DNA from: Paramecium octaurelia
Taxonomy: Eukaryota > Ciliophora > Oligohymenophorea > Peniculida > Parameciidae
NCBI GenBank assembly: GCA_905182995.1
Contig: CAJJDP010000003.1
Span: 439,820-503,819 of the forward strand
Reading direction: 5' to 3'
Length of the DNA stretch: 64,000 bases
The notes beneath the pieces are model-generated. The model did not search any database. It saw only the letters and a program-made list of their open reading frames with translations, and was not told where the DNA came from. A program made the translations under genes and the position numbers. Shown in pieces: positions 50,866 through 63,117 of this stretch (its first letter is position 1; each line of letters opens with the position of its first letter).

Positions 50866-52429
50866 TCACAATGCTTGCTGGATGATTTCATCAATCGTTT
50901 TGTCTATTGTTCTAATGTGGATTATGAAGGATGCTGCCTTTGCTACTATGTTTAAGTCTGGATCGAGAGATTTTGCTAAACCCTCTAATACAATCATGTT
51001 TGTCAGCAGAGCAGCAAAATGACCTTCAATGGACATTCCGTTTGCCCTTAAAATTTCTAACATAGATCTCAATACCTATCCTATATTCATTTAAGCTAAA
51101 GGCACTTTACAAACATTTGTGAATAAATCTTACATTTCTTTCATAAATTTATCTTATACTTTTTGTTCGATTTGTCTTTAGTTATATTAAGCTAATTGCA
51201 ACATTAGCTTTCCACACTCATAAGGTTTTCTCAAAGTTACAAACATTACTAATTTAATAAATGATGCACGATCACTCTTATTTAAAATGGTTATCATTCC
51301 TGGATCTAGAAAGATAATCTAAACATCCTTTCTTGTTGGTCCTTAACATCTCAAAAACGAATGAAATAACCTTTCATCAGACTTTTTTTCTTATTTCAAT
51401 TTTAACATCTATAAATAATCTTATAATCAATACATTTCCTTGATCCATCGTCTATGAAGAAGTCTGATATTCTGCTATTTTTGTTAGTCCCTTCTCTATT
51501 ATGTCGTCAACAATTTCATAGACTGAATCTTGGAGAAACCATAATCTTTATTAAATCTTTTCATTAAAGGTTTTAGGAACAGGGAGGTCTTTAATTCTTA
51601 TCATGATATTGCCTGCATGGCAATCTGCGTGAATAAAGTTATCATAGATCAACATTTTATAAAATGCTTTCAAACCTAAATTAGCCAATGCAAGATGCTC
51701 TTCTGTTCTTTCCTGCTTCAAAAATTAGGTTAAAGGTATAGCATCTTCATAAGTTTCAGTGAGGATATCAGCTGAAATATATTCTTCAATTGGCTTTGGA
51801 AATACGACATGGGGATTATTTTTGAACTTTTCACAAAATACCTTAAGGTTTCTACCTTCAAATCTTAAATCAGTTTGATTTACAAGGGTTTTCTAAAATT
51901 CTTCAAATGTCACAGGCATCCCCAACTATTTAATTTTCAAAGTTTCACTAAAAAAATTAGCAATCTTATATAAAATTCTTATATCCATCACTAAATTATC
52001 TATGATGTCTGGATGCCTTACTTTAATCGCAACATATTCTCCATTTAATTTAGCTCTGTGAACTTGGGCTATTGAGGCAGAGGCAATTGGTTTTTCCTCA
52101 AACTCATCAAAAACATCTTTGATTTTCTTTTTAAATGCTTATTCAAATTATTAGTTAGTCTTCTCCAAAGAATGTGGAGGAGTATCATCTCTCAATGATT
52201 CTAAAGCCTTAATAATTTCCTCGCCAAAAATATCCCCTCTGTGACTGGCCCATTGTCCTAATTTTATCCATAGGGGGCCTGCTGATTATAGAGTGTAAAC
52301 CAAGTACTTAAGCCAATATGGAAACAAGTAGGCCTTGAATAATAATGAGAATGGCAAAGTAATGGCCAAAGGTAAAAATTTTAATAGCAAATGCATAAAT
52401 CTGATCTTCCTCCTTAAACTCTAGATCAT
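50866..52429 (-). CDS. ABC1/ADCK (UbiB-family) atypical kinase, probably mitochondrial
   Basis: Predicted about 512 residues; one 25-nt intron (51409-51433). UbiB family: ATP-binding proteins supporting coenzyme Q synthesis or lipid homeostasis in mitochondria. Seen: basic/hydrophobic N-terminus (MHLLLKFLPLAITLPFSLLF), the family motif GPLWIKLGQWASHRGDIF (KxGQ), Ala-rich loop PIASASIAQVHRAKL, AIKVRHPDI, catalytic loop NFIHADCHAGNIMI (HAD...N), and the metal motif FLDPGMITIL, here DPG for DFG. The motif spacing and ending resemble ADCK2. TGA at 50866 is a true stop. The start is uncertain: the frame is open further upstream, with ATG at 52429 or 52396 as candidates and a possible extra exon near 52590. 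Confidence 0.82.
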
Positions 52430-52613
52430 TCTTTGAAACAAAGACAGTTATTTTTAATTCTTCTCTCCAAAGTATTCTTATGTTAAAGCCTTGATTAAAT
52501 ATGTGAATTACTTCAGTATCAGGAATTTGATTGTACATCGATGAAAAATGCATTTATTAATACCGTTCTCTGCCTTGCCTATATAAAATATATGAGAAAC
52601 CCACCCCCAGACC

Positions 52614-52646
52614 TAGCCCTATTTTGGTTTTGGTAAAAAAGGGCTA
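52614..52646. other. Short inverted repeat upstream of the ADCK gene
   Basis: TAGCCCT at 52614-52620 and AGGGCTA at 52640-52646 with a 19-base spacer, in an unusually GC-containing patch between two genes. Could be chance, a hairpin in a 5' leader or a factor site. Confidence 0.3.
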
Positions 52647-52806
52647 TGATTTATTCAAATTTGTAAATGGATATTTAAGAATTTTTTACATATAAATTTA
52701 TTTAACAATCATTTAGTTAATTCAGAAACTGATTTCATATTAATATATTATTCCAATTTCCCTATCTGATTATCAAGTCTCTAAATATATAGTTATTTAT
52801 CTTCAT

Positions 52807-55596
52807 TCATGTAAATGTGATGTTCCAAAATAAACCATCCACATTACTATAGAATTTAAGATAAATAGTATTGACCAGCAACCTTGAACTCTTTGTTGTA
52901 CTTTTGCTACTTCTTCTTTTTGTCCTGCTATCAACCTATAAAACTATTATACATACCTTCAGCTGTGTTATCACTGGTCTTATCCAATACTCCTCAGTTA
53001 TATTAAGCAATATACAGTGTTATTCGATTGATTCCTCATTATAGAGGTCTATTTTAACAAATTACGGGATGTCATTGGCACCAATCAACGAAAAATTTAT
53101 TGGAATTTTATAATTATTTGAATCATAAAATATTTTGTTTGTTCCACCAAAATTCAGTTCTCTCAATAGAATGCCATTTGATTTGAACAATTCATCATCA
53201 TCCTCATCAAAAGGCTTTAGAAATGTTTATAATGTGAATGATTCTAAGAGTTTTTCATAGAAATAGATTTTATCTTCATTTCTTAGTAGATTATCGAAAC
53301 TGATTCCATATCTCTATTTTAAAAATTCATTTGTAATTTCAAAAGATCCATCAGCATTGATTTGTTTATTCTAGGGAGCATAACTTAAATAACAATTTCG
53401 TAGTCTCACCATGCATTTTCCTTCTTCTAGTAAGACTGCTTAAATCTATGATTTGTTTTCATTAAATTAAATAGAAATCTATTAAATTTAAACAGTTTTG
53501 TTAACTTTAATTTATTGAGTCGAATTTATATTCTATAAATTAAGAAATTATTCAATATTTTTGATCTATTGATTGATTAGTTATATTAATTTTTACTTAT
53601 CTAAAATTTAAACACTTGGCAAATAATAAGTATTATGAATTGAGTTCTTAGAGGATTCTAATATTTATATTTATTGTGAATTGATCTTCGATAAATATTA
53701 TAATATTTCCTCCTTTTCTTACATCTCATATTCATCTAGATTTTCTTATTTAAAGTATGATTAAAAAGTAATCTCATCGTATCTTATATCTAATTATATG
53801 ATAAAATCAGCTTGAGAATAAATAGTGACTCTAAACCACATTAATCCAATGTTATGAATCCACCATTAACAACTATCATTAAGAAAAAGGATTTATTATT
53901 CCAACAATAAACCTTAAGGCTATGGCCATATTGCAATTTTGGTTTCGTTTTACTCAGACACAATTTAAACGAATGGCACTATCAAATATTGTATGAATGT
54001 CTTAAAATTATTTAAATATTTAATAGGATAAGGTAATGTGTGTATATACTGAGTGTATTACAGAAAGTCCTGCAATTAAGAAATTTCGATGAATTCATTC
54101 AATATTTTATCATTTATTTTTGCTGATAATTTCAATGTTTATTACAACTATTAAACTTCAATTTAGATATTTTCGTATTTAAAGATAAAAGAAACATTCT
54201 ATAATAAGGGAATATAGATCATCTAGCCAGTAAAATTATCAGTAAAATAAAAGCATTAATGATCATCTATGCTATTATTATAGGTAGTATAATTTTTGTC
54301 ATGATGAAATGTCTTATTCATTTATAATTTGAGCTATTAATTTTACTCATTTAAATGTTTAATTTATTCTAAATGTCTAAAATGCTATTCTTTTGCTTCC
54401 TTCATATGTATTTATTCGTTATCAATAATTTTAATTCTTAATTAATTTATTTCTTCTTACAATAATTTGATCTACTATTTCCATTCATAGCCTTACTTTT
54501 CAAAACTCTACTTTTCTTTTTCAATTTTATTAATTTCACTTTGTAAATGTAAATACTTCTAATCCAAATCAATTTTACTATTAGACATTTGATCTTCTTA
54601 TTACTTTTTCTGAAAATGTAATTGCACTTGCTATTCAACTTTATTTGTTATAATTTTTTCCAAATTTGAAATAGAGGTCATTTTAAATGATTTTCTTTTC
54701 TTTTTTGTTTCAATAGTTGTTTCTTAATCATCCTCTATTTTACTAATTCGTTTGATTCTATAGAACTTCCCTTTATTTATAGAATCTTCATTTGTAGTTT
54801 TCAATCTGGAAAATGCTTTCTATGGAGTTTAAGAGTATATTTCCTAGAATTCAACAATTCTTGGTAAATCACTTTTAAGCGAATCCAATAATCTCATAAT
54901 TCTGATAGTAGTTTATTTTCTAGAGGCAAATTAATTTTAATTCTATTCATTCTGAAAGATAAAGCTTCTTTATTGCAATGCTGACTTTTATGAAGACAGA
55001 CCTGCAATTTGCTTGTATAAAGGATGAGTTATTCCAACATATTTTACTAGGAGTTTTTTAGAATTTTCATAGAATATTTAGGTACTCTTAAATCTAAATT
55101 ACTATATTTTAATACCCATTTTAAAGTAGTTTGCTTTTTCTGCGAATTTTAGCCAAATCTTCGAATGTAGCCATTTCGTAGGATTTTGCCAAAGTAATGT
55201 AACCATTAATCAATAATACTGCCTCGGATTGGTTTAGTTAAGAAAAGGCAAACTTCTCATAGAATTACAAAGCCATCTCTGCTTTCAAAAAGGCTTTGCT
55301 ATGTAATCCCAGTTGGTTGTAAATTTTTGCTGAATTCATAAAGATCATAAATTAAAGCGCATTTGGAAGGGTTTTGAGTAATTGCTATTTTACAAATCGT
55401 AAAATTGATTTGGATAAAAGCTCATTTCTAAATAAATGTGTTGATACTTATTTAATAATGCTGCAATATTGTTGAGACAAATCGCAATAACATTTATGGA
55501 ATCAGGTTAGTTACGATACTCTTATATCAATAATTCATATTAATTCAACATTTATTCCTTATCAGATAGGTGAGTTATTAGAGATAATCTATTCAT
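52807..55596 (-). CDS. TPR-like and coiled-coil protein, unknown
   Basis: Predicted about 915 residues (introns of 20 and 22 nt near 55433 and 55108; an optional 21-nt one near 52940). The N-terminal 170 residues are helical pairs like tetratricopeptide repeats (NVIAICLNNIAALLNK, NSAKIYNQLGLHSKAFLKAE, GYITLAKSYEMATFEDLAKI). Then a basic Ser/Thr/Gln linker, a coiled coil (about 54700-54330) and a C-terminal beta-rich region (NDSCQWWIHNIGLMWFRVTI, YGISFDNLLRNEDKIYFYEK). Stop TGA at 52807. No enzyme motif. Probably a scaffold; the family is not recognised. At 54894-54897 another frame gives TGA overlapping an ATG, which looks like two overlapping genes until the 22-nt intron is removed. Confidence 0.72.
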
Positions 55597-55642
55597 AATT
55601 TATATTTATAAATAAGTTTTTAAAGGTAATAAATTAACATCA

Positions 55643-56140
55643 TCAACCACAACCCAAAAATCTAAGAAACCAATTCTTTTATCCTTTGATTTCATCGATA
55701 TTTTTGTTTTATTCTGGCTTGATTGGGCTGTAGTGGTTAGTATAATCATAAGTAGATTTTCTTTTTGGTTTCCTTTCCTGAAATGTCATATGAACAAGAG
55801 AGAATACAGAATTTTGAGTCTCCTCCAATCTGAGGTCAATTTAATATGATGGTAAATCAGTTTTAGGTCTTCCATTCTTTTTAGCTATATAAGCTTCATA
55901 GTTTCTAGGATTTTAATCTATTGGGTAATCCTTGCCGGCTACTTGTAAGACACGGCTGATTGCAATTACTAGGTCAGTATGAGATGGTAGATCTATGACT
56001 ACATCAATAATTTATTCTTCATTAGATATGTAGAATCTATATGATTTCGTAAGTTGATTAAACGCTTCTTTCAAAGGACTGATTAAAGATTTCTTAACTT
56101 TTTATTAGCCTGATGTTTTTGTACTATCAGTGTGAGACAT
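55643..56140 (-). CDS. Small unknown protein
   Basis: Predicted 165 residues, no intron, clean ATG to TGA. Begins MSHTDSTKTSGQQKVKKSLI; a folded-looking core (FYISNEEQIIDVVIDLPSHT, LVIAISRVLQVAGKDYPIDQ) and a basic tail (FQERKPKRKSTYDYTNHY). No domain, signal or membrane segment recognised. It stands 46 bp upstream of the TPR gene start and on the same strand. Confidence 0.65.
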
Positions 56141-56286
56141 TAACTACTAAATGGAAAAATGTTTTTATTTATTAGAGTTTTAAACTCAGTTAAGATTTTA
56201 TTCTAAATTGTTCTAAGTATGCCATAATAATATGAGAGTATATTAAATAATATCCATTAAAAATTAATCACATTACGCTTATTTTA

Positions 56287-57443
56287 TCACTTAAATATTC
56301 TGAACCTTTTCCTTATGCTCTTTTATTCTCTAAGATATAAATTCTATCTTATAACATTTTATTCTTCTTTTCCAATTATTCCATATTCTTCCCCATTTTT
56401 ATAATTCGATCCTTCGCTTTTTAAAATACTTGATAGCCATCCTTTTAAACTAACAGTTCTTTCTAGAGTTCTTATTCCTGTTTTATTTAGTTAACTAGAC
56501 TTATTATACAGTAAATTACTTTTTTAATCGCGTTGTTTATCGACTCCAAAAGTCTTATCGACAAATTGTTTGAGTCCCAACACTATTTGTGAATTCTGAG
56601 ATTCATTTTCTAATTACGGGATGATGTTGAATAGATTCTCTTTTATGGATGCCAAGGTAACTTTTAATTAATCTGTTTCTTAATAATTTTTTTTTAATTC
56701 TTCTTTTTTGTGAATTAACGTAATTTATAATTCGTTATAAAGTTACTATTGTTATTATATTTATTCTTTAAGTTATCTAATCTCATCATCTTATTCGTTC
56801 AATTATTATTTACATACTTTTAGCTCTGACTCTTTGTTTATTATACTTTAATTTTGTTGCTATACTTATTTTTCTAATTCTTGTCTAATTTTCTTCTCTT
56901 CTTCTGTTTTTTCAATCTATATTTATATTTTGCATTCTAAATTCCCAATCTATTCTTAATAATTCTTTTCAATATTCTTAGTATTTTCTCTTGTCTCAAA
57001 TAAGAGTTCATGAAGTCTTTATAATTCGTTTGACTTAATTTCTATTTCTTGTTAAAAAGCAAAAAGCTTTTTTCTATATTCTTTAACTTCATCACTTCCA
57101 AAATTAAAAAATCCTTTTTTTGGTTCATTCATCTAAAGGGTTTTTACTATAGATTTACATTAAAAAAGTCTAACTTTTTCTGTAATTCATTGTATTTTTC
57201 TTCTTTTTCAAGTAATTCTTCACATTTCCTTTTAAAAGCCTATTCGGTTTTAGCTAATTTCTGATCAAGTAATGTTTTTTAGTTATTTAATGTATGACAT
57301 TTCTCTTCAAATTCAATTCTCTTCTATTCCTCTTCTGAAGCCCTCCTTTCCTCTATTTAAATTTTAGTTTTCATCTGCTGGAAAGCCGTATTCAGCTTTT
57401 TCTTGTTTTCTTCTGAATTTAAATCCATTTCATATATATTCAT
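56287..57443 (-). CDS. Coiled-coil protein, unknown
   Basis: Predicted 376 residues with one 26-nt intron (57133-57158). Two coiled-coil segments flank a short break (MNEPKKGFFNFGSDEVKEYR near residue 95); the C-terminal 90 residues are not coiled (FVDKTFGVDKQRDQKSNLL, VSLKGWLSSILKSEG). No enzymatic motif. Only 13 bases separate its ATG from the stop of the upstream gene. Confidence 0.75.
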
Positions 57444-57456
57444 TGTATAATTATAA

Positions 57457-59528
57457 TCATTTCTTAGATTTCTTTTTTTTGCCTCTTATTTTCTTCCCAG
57501 TATCAGGTATATTGGCTAACAAAATCCCAGGTTTAGGAAGTGGCACTTTTTGAGGATTCAAGTGTCCTTGAGGTATCACAATTGATTTTTGTAGGATTGT
57601 GATGGGCACAAACCTTTTTTCTGAGGCCAATCTATTCTTCAATACATTAATTTCGCTAATCTAAGTTGATATTACTTTACAATACTTATTTATCAATATC
57701 TGATTTGATACTATTACTTTTGAATACAGTACTAAATTATTTCGAAGGTCTAGCACTTCTGAAACAGCTGGAAGATAAAGAACGATTGTTTTATATGTTA
57801 TCAGCCCTAGGGTGATTGGATACACCTCCAGGCAACCAGCTGCCTCTTGCTTTTTTCAAGAATTCAAGTCTTTACGAATTTATTCTTTGTTCCAAGTAAG
57901 CATTTTTAGATTAGAAATCCTCAGCCTCATCATCCACTTAAGTAGGTAGAACAGTATTTTCGATAATTTTAGTAACTGGAATGGCACTTTGCACCATTCT
58001 GCCTTTAGGAAAAGAGGTTTTATTAAGATAATTTGCATAGGCTTTCTCTTCAGCAAGATCCATCTTTTTAGACTCATAGATATCCGAAACCTTGACACCT
58101 ACATTCGAGAACTGAGATCCCATAGATTATAGCTATGATTATCACACATGTTTATACATTTTCAGATTAAAGTATTATTTCATCAATTCTGCTTTTGTTT
58201 GTTGCCCAGTCTTTCATAGATTAAACCATTTCAATATCCTCCCTCTGCTCCTTTATTTCTTTAATTCTTTATTCCTAATAGTATTGATTGAGTCGAGCTG
58301 CAGCCATTTTATCTTCTAAATTAGTTGGATCGTAATTGTGGAATGTTCCTTATAGCTCTCCAAGCCTCGCAGATTATCCAATCTAATAGGCTAACTCAGT
58401 GTCTTTGTCAGCCTTAAAAGTCTTATTTTCAGGTGCAATACTAATGTACTTGTCCCCTCTTTCCTTCTTCTTTCTTTTTTTAGTTGGAGAAAGATCCTTT
58501 TATGACTAGATATCTTTTTATGAACCATAGACTTTATCAGGAGATTGTTCTTCATCTTCTTCTAATTCTTATTCAATGCCTTCTATTTTGTCCCTATCAG
58601 TAGGTTTATCTGCTTTGAGAGGAGATTCCTCCCTTTGGATTAATCGTTTAGTACTTTTTTGTTATTCTTCAAAAGTTTCGAAAACTGGTAAATTGGCATC
58701 ATACATCCAAGAAGACTATTATTTAATGACTGAATATTATTAGTTTGTTCTTGGTCTTGATAATTTATCAACTTAATCTACCATTTTATAAGTAGATTAT
58801 GAAGTATAAGGTCTTGTATGTTGTGAAAAGCCCATTATTCCTGGAGTAGTGCCAGGTCTTGTACTTGTGTCAGACAAGAGATTTTTCCTGTGATAGCTTT
58901 TCACTCTGTCTTCAGGTGGATCTATATCTGGATGCATTGACCTATATTTCGATTTGTAATCTTCTATTCCAGAAGCATACATGCTTTCATTATAAGAGAT
59001 GGGAATGTCTTAGAAAGTCTATAAAATTAGAAAATATGTGTTACATAGTCCTTCTTTTCTATTAAAGATTATGTTAATTATTATTTTTATGATTTTGGTA
59101 ATTAACGAAAGAACCAATTGGAGACTTTATTTAAAAATTCTAGTTACTGCTACTTATTTCTGGTGCTAACAACTTCAAGTAAGGAATTCTTTAATTGTCT
59201 ATAAAGGTTATCATACACAAAAGGGTCTTTTAATTCTATTTATTATGCTCGATGTAGTGTCACTCTTTCATTCCAAGTCATTATTTACTATTTTAGCATC
59301 TAAAATATTTGATTATTATTCAAGTATCCAGATGTTAGTCCATCTAACTCAATCTTTAAGGATTAGTTATATAACTACAATTTATAATGTAGGACGTTCG
59401 TTGAGTCTGTTTATATCTTCGATCTTGTATCCTGTTCTTGAGAGACGTTCGTTTAATTGTTGGTCGATGGTTAATGGAGGCTAGACAAGAGGTTTACCAT
59501 TTAGATAAAAGGAACTCTCCATTTTCAT
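57457..59528 (-). CDS. Unknown protein with charged central region
   Basis: Predicted about 656 residues; four introns (25-26 nt) near 59350, 59025, 58125 and 57670. N-terminus MKMESSFYLNGKPLVQPPLT (two possible starts, 59528 or 59522). The first 200 residues are helical; residues about 200-300 contain Pro/Arg/Tyr/Ser-rich sequence (SMHPDIDPPEDRVKSYH); then Lys/Glu-rich stretches with KKRKKKERGDK, and C-terminal Pro-rich motifs (LQKSIVIPQGHLNPQKVPLP) before a Lys-rich end (GKKIRGKKKKSKK). No family recognised. The basic clusters could be nuclear signals, but that is inference. Confidence 0.72.
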
Positions 59529-59600
59529 TTTAATTTATTAATTAATTATTCTTATTATATTTTTATCTGATGGAAACCCTACAATACATGATATATAAAA

Positions 59601-60432
59601 TCATTTCTGTGGTTATTACCATTGATAGTTTTGATACTGTTGATATTAAGGGTACTGCTGATATTGTTGATAATCATAATATTGATATTGATAATAAGGA
59701 TAGTATTATTGTTGATTTCTTTGTTATTGCATCTAATATTTGTATTGTCTCAAAGCTTATTCTCTTTCATCAATGACTGTGAAATCATTGAGGATACTCT
59801 TTTTGTCTGCAAACTCCTCAAAGATTTTCATCATTTCTTTTCCCGTTTCCCAGTTCAAAAACACTCCATCTCTTGATCGAGTTACTTCTACATTATCACT
59901 ATTAATGAATTCTAATTAATTACCTATTTTTCAGATGCTCAAAATGCTTGTTAGGCACATCCTTCACATACAACCATTAGACGTTGAAATGGCCCTTCCA
60001 TTTCTTAATTTCCCACCAATACTGAAAACTTTCTTCCTTATAGCCTGAAGTCAATTTGGCAACTCCCACAAATTATCCACTTCTAACAACGCTGAAAAAC
60101 AAGTAAACTGTTTTGCCTTATTCCTGAGCTTCCAAGAATTTGGCATTGAGTTTCTCATTATTTTCTTTGCTTGATGTCCAGATCCCATATTTTATTGACT
60201 AAAAATAAATAATTTATGAATCCCTTACTTTATGGATATCGTCATCATTATTACTACGAAGTATGTAAGCATATGCCTCGGTATCTGCTAAATTTCTATT
60301 CGCTTGATTAATTTGTTTCAAAGCAGGGATTAATTTAGATGCTTATTCTAAATTAGTATAATCTTGGCATGATATGTATGGCACTTTTAAATCTCTCTTA
60401 TTTCTGACATATGGTTCATAATGATTATTCAT
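59601..60432 (-). CDS. YTH-domain RNA-binding protein with Tyr/Gln tail
   Basis: Predicted 258 residues; introns 60199-60228 (30 nt) and 59899-59923 (25 nt). The YTH domain, which recognises N6-methyladenosine in RNA, fills residues about 45-205: AYILRSNNDDDIHKSIKYGI, WTSSKENNEKLN, GKTVYLFFSVVRSGQFVGVA, YWWEIKKWKGHFNVQWLYVK, DVPNKHFEHL and RDGVFLNWETGKEMMKIF. The cage tryptophans (in YGIWTS and YWWEI) are present, so m6A binding is expected. After residue 215 comes a tail of almost only Tyr, Gln and Pro (YYPYYQYQYYDYQQYQQYPQ), a prion-like low-complexity region that could phase separate. Plus-strand open frames at 59570-59876 are shadows of this tail. Confidence 0.9.
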
Positions 60433-60550
60433 TAATTTTTAATCAAATTTAAATAATCAATTAACAAATAAATACACCTTTCCATTTTCATTAATATAGA
60501 TTTGCTATAGTTTTAAAATTATTTTTGATAATTAAATTATACAATATTTT

Positions 60551-61780
60551 ATGAGAAATTCCAAAAAAACCCTTCTCGTCGTAGGTGGTGGTTTTGCAGG
60601 CATGACCATAATTACTTAGACCTATAAACAATTCAACATAGTCTTGTTGGATCAAAAGTCCTATTTCGAAGTAACAATCCTATGTCATCTCAAGTTCATC
60701 CCCTCAGTCTTCAATGCTTTCATTCATCCTGAATCCATTTTCGATCTAACCCTCCAATTCAAATAGAGTAAATTCGGAGTCATCTTCATACAAGGCAAAT
60801 TAGTATTGTATCAATGATATCTCTAGACTCACATTGAAGAGAATATAGCATATTATGAAGGAGGCAAAATAGAATTTGATTATTGTGCTATCACTATTGG
60901 TTCCAACTACACATATCCTATTAAGTCTGCGATACCTAAACTATCAGATAGATTTATTGAACTTAAAAAAACTCAATAGAAGATCATCGAATCCTAGACT
61001 ATTCTTATAATTGGTGGTGGTACTGTCGGAGTAGAATTGGCGTGTGAAATCAAAGCTTCTTACAAATAGAAGACAGTGGCTCTAATTACAAGAGGCAAAA
61101 TATTGTCAACCATGCCTAAATCTGCTTCTGATTATGCTAAAAAAAGAATGCTGGATTTAGGAGTTGAAATTTAAGAGAATTATAAAGGACCTTCCTTAGA
61201 TTCGAATTTTGATTTAGTTTATAATTGCAAAGGTAATACTTATGACAGTGTTCGTCTTAATGACAATTTTGAAATGTTTGATCCAAAAAAACAAATTTTA
61301 GTAGATGATTTCTTAAGAAGTAGAACTAATTAAAACATATATTGTGCTGGCGACATATGTATAACTAGTCAAAACGAAACTAAAACAGCCTTTTCTGCTG
61401 AAATGCAAGGAGAAATTATAGCCTACAATCTGAAGCATCCAAATAAACAAATTAAATCTTATTGGATACCTAATACCTATATTATATCTTTGGGTGGATG
61501 GAAAGCTGTCTTTGTATTTGAAACTTTTAGTTTTGGTGGCTTTCTACCATACCTGATGAAACTCTTCATTGAAGTTGTTGTAGTCAATGATTTCAGAGGA
61601 GTAATTGGATTTAATACTCTTCATTAGATCATGAACTATTTTGTCTATTTGATGCTCTATATCTATATGATTATGTAATTGTTGTTTGCTATTGCTCCCT
61701 TGGGAAGTAAAATTAAGTAGGACCAAAGAGTTGAGCTTAAAAGAATTTAATAAGAAATTGAAGAATTCAAAAAACAATGA
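60551..61780 (+). CDS. FAD/NAD(P)H oxidoreductase, AIFM2/FSP1-like
   Basis: Predicted 401 residues. Two Rossmann motifs: LLVVGGGFAGM at residue 8 (FAD) and ILIIGGGTVGVELACEI (NAD(P)H), plus the second FAD motif NIYCAGD and a helical C-terminus (GGFLPYLMKLFIEV). This layout is that of AIFM2/FSP1 and type II NADH dehydrogenase-like quinone reductases, which pass electrons from NAD(P)H to quinones on membranes. A 24-nt intron (60803-60826) is needed because it contains TGA in frame; another 24-nt stretch near 60680-60703 could also be an intron but reads through, so the exact length (401 or 393) is open. No targeting signal is obvious. Confidence 0.85.
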
Positions 61781-61838
61781 TTATATATTTCTGTTTCTTT
61801 TAGATACATTATTTACATTAATGTAATATATTATTAAA

Positions 61839-62886
61839 TCAATAACTATTTGCAATTGACTATAAAGTGTTTAGCATATGTTCATATTAAGATTTAAGAT
61901 CTCGAGAATTTAATAAAAATTATTCACTATTGAGTTTCAGCTCTTCGTACTTTCTCTCTAATAGTCTATATTTATCATCCTCTGATTGTAATTATTCTTA
62001 TTAAGATTTGATGATTTGTTCATATCTAAATTACTATAATCTATTCATACTTGTTCAGTATATTTGTGTTTGTCGAGTATATTTAACTATTTATATTCTT
62101 TTGTTAATCTAATTCATTTGTTTACAATTCTTTCTCTTGTTCATATTATTTTAATTTATATAATAGTTGTTAATTTAATTCTTAAAGTCTTTGAGTATAC
62201 TTTTTATTTTCTTTTAAACAAGCTTCACATTCTTAGTATTTCCTCTCCCATTCTTTACATTATTTTTTTATTTCTTAAAAGCTTTCGTTGTTAAATTCAC
62301 TTTTTACTGGGGTAGATGTGCAATTCTATTGTTTTGATAATAATTCAATTTGCTTTTACTTCTTTGCCAAATCAATTTAAAGATTCTATATTATGATATT
62401 TTTTTCTTTGATTTCCTTTTCCATAGATTTTAAGGCTTCTCTAGTACCCGACAATCGCATTTCTAATGATTTTATTTATTTTGCTGTATTTTCAATATTT
62501 TTTTGTGAATTCCTATGGCTCTAAATGTCAGCTATACTGCTACTTCTTTTTTCCATGTAATTATTAATGGAGTCCTACAAATTATCAATTATTGATTCTT
62601 AATGATTTTCAAATTTATAAGGACCTGGTTTGTATGGAGATTCCAACAATCGACGAGGTTCAATTCTATTTGGTTATTCCTCCTCTGTTTCCTCATCGAT
62701 TTTACTCAGTATTCCTTTTTCATTTCTAAAATTCGGATTTACATTTTCATTATCATTCTCATTGTCCTCTTTTGATCGTTTTTAACTAAATGAAAATCTT
62801 ACGGCCTCTTGCCTTAACAATTATTATAATTCTTGTTCCAGAATCTTATTCTCTTCCTCTATCTATTTCAAAAAAGCAGAATTCAT
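61839..62886 (-). CDS. Coiled-coil protein, unknown
   Basis: Predicted 340 residues with one 25-nt intron near 62050. N-terminal coil (MNSAFLKQIEEENKILEQEL), then a Ser/Asn/Pro-rich linker (NDNENVNPNFRNEKGILSKI; RRLLESPYKPGPYKF) and a long second coil to the end (ERKYEELKLNSEQFLLNSRD). No domain or membrane segment. Convergent with the oxidoreductase gene, 58 bp between stop codons. Confidence 0.75.
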
Positions 62887-63117
62887 TTAATTTTTTAAAT
62901 TTATAATACATATTTCAAGACTCATTCATAATCCACACTTTCGCACATCAAATAATGAAGTCCCTGTTTATTGATCAATAGTAGGTAATCATTTTAATTG
63001 AATATAGATTCTATAGATAATGAATCCCTATGATAATTTACTTTTTTTATGAAAAGTAGCAGTTTAGATAAATTAACTATTAATTAATAAATTTTCAATA
63101 ATGCAATATAAATGATA

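Noticed and set aside
54894..54897. Overlapping stop and start (ATGA) as in a bacterial operon
   Set aside because: Removing a clear 22-nt intron near 55108 puts both parts into one frame, so it is one gene.
59570..59876. Plus-strand hydrophobic frames that look like membrane proteins
   Set aside because: They are the complement of the Tyr/Gln-rich tail and C-terminus of the YTH gene.
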